A stretch of DNA of 64,000 nucleotides from positions 12,801,369 through 12,865,368 of the forward strand of contig CM018051.1 of the NCBI GenBank assembly GCA_008638375.1, read 5' to 3'. The position numbers and the translations under genes were made by a program. How positions within the stretch are numbered: the stretch's first letter is position 1; the number at the start of each line of letters is the position of its first letter. Below, in pieces: positions 59,571 through 64,000 of this stretch. Source of the stretch: Nyssa sinensis (Eukaryota > Streptophyta > Magnoliopsida > Cornales > Nyssaceae). A model generated the notes under the pieces. The model was not told the origin of the DNA. It saw only the letters and a list, made by a program, of their open reading frames with translations, and ran no database searches.

Positions 59571-60506
59571 TTTTAATTCTCTAGTCATAAATAGCAAAAT
59601 ATAAGTATAACTATTGAAATTTTATTAATGTATAAATTTTATATATTTGTATATACAACAAAAATACATGTAACAATATCTTCTTTTTGTTTTAATTTAG
59701 ATTATTTGTTCTTTTTTTGTAATTACACTTTTATTTTACAATAATTTATAAAGACATAAAATTTGAAACTTTCTTTGTAGGCGTGATTTAAAACTATTGC
59801 TTTGTTAATTTTCAGTGAGGCTTCAAAATATTTTTGAACATTTATTTAAACCATCTTATGGTAGAAAATTTTTTTATAATTTTTTTAAACAAAAAAAAAG
59901 GTTGATGCGTGTAAATTTTGGTTCCGTGAAAACAATTTCCTCATTCTTTCCCCTCCACTCATTCCTTCTGTATTGTTAAATTTTTAAACTCTGGAAAATT
60001 TATGCAATTTAATACCGCAAAAATATTAACTGTGACTAATTGTGTTGGTAACTAAGGAGGAAGAAATTCAAATATATTTCTCATTTTGATCATGAAGTTA
60101 CTTGAATTGATAATTCATTGTTTTTTCTATATATTTTTCTTTATTTTAACTGTTGTCATTTCCTTAAATTTTCAATTACGTACCATGAGGGGAAACTGGG
60201 CCGGGTTGTAGACCCAAACGCTGAATATTTTTCTAGACATAGAATTTGGGCCCAGTTTAATGTAGCCCAATCCCAAAATTTTAATCCAATCCTAGGCTAT
60301 AGTTTTTGCCCTAATATTTTCTTCTCTCATATTTCTCCCCCACGCAGCCCATCTGCCAGACGACGGCGCCTCTTGCTTGCTGCGAAATCTGGCCAGACGA
60401 CGGCGCTATCTCTCCGATTAAACGCTAGTAAGGCCTGAGATCGTCATGCAGGGTTTTTCTTTTCTTCTTTCGATTGAACTGTAGGAAACTGTTTTCACAG
60501 TGTTAG
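59560..60506 (+). repeat. Second copy of the DC1 5' flank, including the BRR2-promoter-like segment
   Basis: Positions 59560-59815 match 36950-37215 and 60055-60506 match 37320-37770, both in + direction. The part at 60180-60440 again carries 'cagtttaatgtagcccaa', 'tcttgcttgctgc' and 'ggcgctatctc' of the BRR2 leader. About 240 bp between the two parts (59816-60054) differ from the first copy. Confidence 0.85.
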
Positions 60507-60925
60507 AGTTGTCAATTTCAAGCAGCTGTCAAGGAGATTCACATGGCTGTGAAACGCAATTATCTATCCTAGACAGTGACATTGAAACGCAATTAATTGG
60601 GAGGTTTGGAATCACTCTAACGACTTTTTTACTTCAAGTCAATAGAGCCAAAAATTCAATAATTCAATCCTCCTTTAGCAGGGCCACTTAAGTTTTAAAA
60701 TGAAATCACCTAATTGTCATTACATTAAAAAAATCATTAAATTCATTTTTAACAATGAAAATGTTAATTAAATTTAATTCCTAATTTTAATAAATTAATT
60801 AATTAAAATATTGGAATAAAACCATTTTAAGATTTAAAAATCTAATCAAATAAGAATTTAGTTTCCAAAATTTCAATTATGTTTCACAATTCGTTGGCTC
60901 TTAATTTTAATGAAAGCAGAAAGCA
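60507..60925 (+). repeat. AT-rich repeat, copy 4 (second half only)
   Basis: It starts abruptly at 'agttgtcaatttcaagcagc', the middle of copy 1 (41197 on), and continues to 'ttggctcttaattttaatga'. Compared with copy 1 it lacks a short piece near 60555. Confidence 0.85.
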
Positions 60926-61224
60926 ACAACTAATTTATCAGATTTTGTAGCTTTATATTTCATGAAATGTTGATAGTATGTAACAAAAAATAATTAACAA
61001 GTGGGTAATTGACAGCAATTAAGGGACTTGTCCCCTAAGGTTATCAAGTCAAAATTCAGTAAATGTCACTTTTTCTTGGGTCCATTCATACGGAACGCTA
61101 CCTCTGTTTTAATCAGACCTCTCGTTAGTGGACGATGGGTTTGATCTCCCGAATTAGTCGGTCAGAAAAGTCGGATAGCGAGTGATAAAAAAAATATATA
61201 TATAATCAACCAGAAGTGCATAAC

Positions 61225-61420
61225 TGGCATTGACAATATTTAAATGATTTTAATTTAATCCAAATATATTTTGTTTCGCTGCTGAAAAGAAAATCTAAAA
61301 GCCAAGATCTATTCAAAACTATGGTGATTTAAGGTTGCAATATTAATTATTTTGTACCTGACTTTTGGGTTGAAAATTGTATTTGTAAGCATTATCTAAG
61401 AAATAAGAACAACAATTCAC
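61225..61420. repeat. Repeat shared with 13780-13935 and 14558-14600
   Basis: Same phrases and order as the stretch downstream of the M16 gene, without the foldback element that interrupts that copy. Confidence 0.5.
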
Positions 61421-61548
61421 TGATTTAGCTAGTCACCACTTTGCAAATATTGTCTTTTATAAAATATTGTAGTGTTAGATCCTAAATAAAATTAGTCGTC
61501 ATGGATATACTTGGTGGCACCTTATACCAAGTCATGATCCAAGTTAGG

Positions 61549-61602
61549 CAAGCAAGGTAGTGATGACCTTACACAAGCAAGGTAGTGATGACCTTACACA
61601 AG
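61549..61602 (+). repeat. Direct duplication of 25 bp
   Basis: 'caagcaaggtagtgatgacc' followed by 'ttaca' occurs twice in a row. Confidence 0.9.
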
Positions 61603-61611
61603 AGATCAGTG

Positions 61612-61770
61612 GCACTTATTAGCGGCGTTTTGGTCTAAACGCCGCTAATAATATTTGTGACACTGTTGGAAGCGGCACGCAGGCGAACGTCGTTACAGGT
61701 GATTAGTGACGTTTATGTTATTTTTAACAGCAATTATAAACATCGCTAATAGTCTTTTTTCTTGTAGTCA
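61612..61770 (-). mobile_element. CACTA (En/Spm) transposon terminus, fragment
   Basis: The right edge reads 'cttgtagtc'. On the minus strand this is GACTACAAGAAAAAAGAC, one base off the CACTACAAGAAA end of plant CACTA elements. Next to it are subterminal motifs of the type TATTAGCGATG and a palindromic GGCGTTT..AAACGCC pair (61623-61646), as expected for En/Spm subterminal repeats. The other end was not found. Confidence 0.6.
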
Positions 61771-61850
61771 AATCTCCATCTTGGCTTGTTTTCTTTCGAG
61801 TCACGAGCAAACAAACTTCTTGTGCTATCTTCTCCACAAAATTCCCAAGG

Positions 61851-61945
61851 ATCAGATCAAATGGTGTGAATACTAATCAAGTCTAAAGATTGTTTGAACT
61901 TGAGTAGCGGAATAGACTTAGACATCATATTTGTTAGATTCTCTG
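61851..61945 (-). mobile_element. Copia fragment, second copy of the RNase H end seen at 5268
   Basis: The stretch matches 5268-5362 over about 95 bp ('caagtctaaag', 'tttgaacttgagtagc', 'catcatat.tg.t.gattct') in the same orientation. It is the 3' edge of a copia pol region read on the minus strand. Confidence 0.7.
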
Positions 61946-64000
61946 TTGCTAAAAATTTTTCTCAAATAACTCATTTTTTCAATAAAAATTTTCCCATATA
62001 TCCTTACCATACCGATGAAAACAAGCCCTCCACACCCCCCTAATCTATTATTCATCATTAGTAACACAACTAGGTTTGCTACTTTACACACATAAGACTT
62101 ATATATCTAATTTCACATATTACGAGAATACTTTGATTTGTGTACTCAATGGTCTTCCATAAGAATTTGGTGCATTTAGAACTTAATAAGAGTTAGATCT
62201 CATATTCTTCTCAAGGCTAAAGAAATATTTTCCCACTTACTCTTTTCCATTAGTGGGATTGAGAATGGGATTTAGGGATGCTAGAATACAGCCTAATAAA
62301 AATGAATTGAGTATGATTATATTTTATTAAGCTCAACTTAAATTTTGCTTAATAAGTTGACAAGTTATATAAAAGACCAAAATATTTTAGCTTGCTTACA
62401 AAAAAAACTTGGTTTGAGGTTCATTTCCACATATCAACAAGTCAAATTTGATCATACTTTAAAATTTATTATCTATTCAGCTGAATTAATGGAACACAAC
62501 TTATGATATAAAACTTAGAATTTTATAGATAATTATGATCAATTTCTTTTACTATAAAGATAGAACTTTGAAAATTTGTGGATGACGTACTAAGTTTTGA
62601 ATGATATAAAATTACCATCATAAGTTGTATGAATATTATCCAAATAGTATAGGGAACATCAAAATAAAGTTCGAAATAATAATGGATTCCATATCTGGAT
62701 ACAGTCTTAATCATAGTTTTGTCATGTATAAATTAAAAGGCACATTTGTTTTTTAATTTTAATTTTTTAATTAAAAATAAATAGATAAATAATATTGATG
62801 TGATTGAATATGTCATAGATTATAGTAGAGATACGTACTCTATAAAAAAATATTCTTCTTAGGGGTTTGGAGAAAAGTATTTTCCTATGTGCATAGATAG
62901 GTTAATAAGAAGTGTTGAAAGTAAAATCATGTGCTTACATAAACATGAACATAGGGGCACGTTTGGTAACGTTGCCATTTTTAATTTTCTATTTTTTATT
63001 TCATTTTTTTAATGTGAACCAAGGGAAAAAGTGCTTGATTTGTCTTTTCTATTTTCATATTTCGGAAAACTATTACAAATTTAGGCTAAAAACTAAAAAC
63101 AAAAGTAAGAAACACGTTATTTGAGTTTAATAAAATTGGGATATTAACACCCATTAAATACAAAATTTTCATATTTCTTACCTTTAAAATTTTTAGAAAT
63201 AATTTATTTAGATTTTCAAATTAATTAAAAAAATTCTAATTGACTAGATATTTAATTTTCTTTTTAAAGTACCAGCTTGTTTGGAGAAACTTCAATTTTG
63301 GAGAATAGATTATGGTATATAAATAGATTATGAGTTTTTGAATGAGAATAACTTATGGTGGTAAGATAGTTTGAATAAAATTATTTAAAAGTGATTATAA
63401 AGCATGAAAGTCTATTTTATCTTTATAATTTATTAGATAGTTTTAGTTTTTCTTTAGTAAAATATTATAAATAAATAAAATCATAAATAATTTTTTACTA
63501 TATTTTATTATATTAAATAATTACATTTTTTACAATAGTAATAACACATTTTTTTTATATAAAAATTTATAATATATGATTACAATATATTATATTATAT
63601 TATATTATATTATATGATGGTTGAATAATATATATGTGCGCGTGCGCGCAATGGACCATTAGAGGACTGGCAAAAGATTAGTACTTTCGTGAGAAAATCA
63701 AACTTCAGTGGCAGACGTTGGAAAAGAAACGCATGCAACTCTCCCCGCTGGTCCATGCAGCGTCGCCCAGACAGGCTTCTAGTCCATTACCCGTGCGATC
63801 CGGGCCCGTAATGCTCCACTAAACGCCCCTGACGGGCTTCTCTCTGGCCTGCATGGGAAGCTAGGAGCCCAGCCCGCTGCGGTAAACAAGCTCTAGGTCT
63901 ACATCATCACATGTTGTCCAATCACAAAATATGAAACTAACATTCCTAAACATTTGAAAAAAAAAAAAAATCCTAAAAAACAGGACTTCTCTCCCATGTC
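61946..64000. other. AT-rich end of the window; no gene recognised
   Basis: Mostly AT-rich with a TATAT-type microsatellite at about 63580-63615. From 63690 to 63900 the base composition changes to GC-rich, with 'gggcccgtaatgc' and 'agcccagcccgc'. This could be the promoter of a gene beyond the window or part of another repeat. I see no start codon or frame that supports a gene inside. Confidence 0.45.

Overview
The window is nuclear DNA of a flowering plant, almost certainly a eudicot. It is AT-rich and has plant GT-AG introns, several retroelement classes, MITEs and many AT or CT microsatellites. The protein-coding genes closely match plant families. I cannot name the species.

Layout. (1) 1-13.2 kb, + strand: the 3' half of a peptidase M16 gene, an insulin-degrading-enzyme-like (peroxisomal PXM16-type) protein. 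It has eight exons in the window, and the 5' exons lie outside. Its 7.9-kb third intron holds a decayed LINE-type fragment and a decayed antisense Ty1/copia element. A small MITE with a 9-bp target duplication sits in the last intron. (2) 13.2-17.6 kb: repeat-rich spacer with foldback and MITE-like elements. (3) 17.6-29.2 kb, + strand: a complete BRR2 gene (U5 snRNP 200-kDa helicase, 2,178 aa, three coding exons, probable 5'UTR intron). (4) 29.2-36.7 kb: spacer with a Stowaway-type MITE, a fragment of an EBF1/EBF2 F-box LRR pseudogene and other MITE-like repeats. (5) 36.7-40.1 kb: a DC1 (divergent C1, Cys/His-rich) locus with two truncated 5' ends and one intact two-exon gene coding for nine C1-like repeats. 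(6) 43.0-53.5 kb: a full-length but decayed Ty3/gypsy element of Tat-like organisation inserted in the minus direction. It has dual RNase H, an 84-bp tandem array behind pol, and an antisense extra ORF with its own TATA box. (7) 53.9-55.6 kb: a multimeric TRIM-like LTR element with palindromic ends and a 5-bp target duplication. (8) 55.6-64 kb: AT-rich repeats, including second copies of the sequences that flank the DC1 gene but without the gene, a CACTA terminus and a small copia fragment.

The genes do not form a pathway. BRR2 is a housekeeping spliceosome component, the M16 peptidase is probably peroxisomal, and the DC1 protein is of unknown function. The most unusual structural signal is that the BRR2 promoter/5'UTR sequence recurs twice more in the window, once just upstream of the DC1 gene and once in the gene-less copy of that locus. 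The second most unusual is the architecture of the TRIM-like multimer at 53.9-55.6 kb.

All homology calls are by eye from remembered family sequences. No alignment or database search was run.
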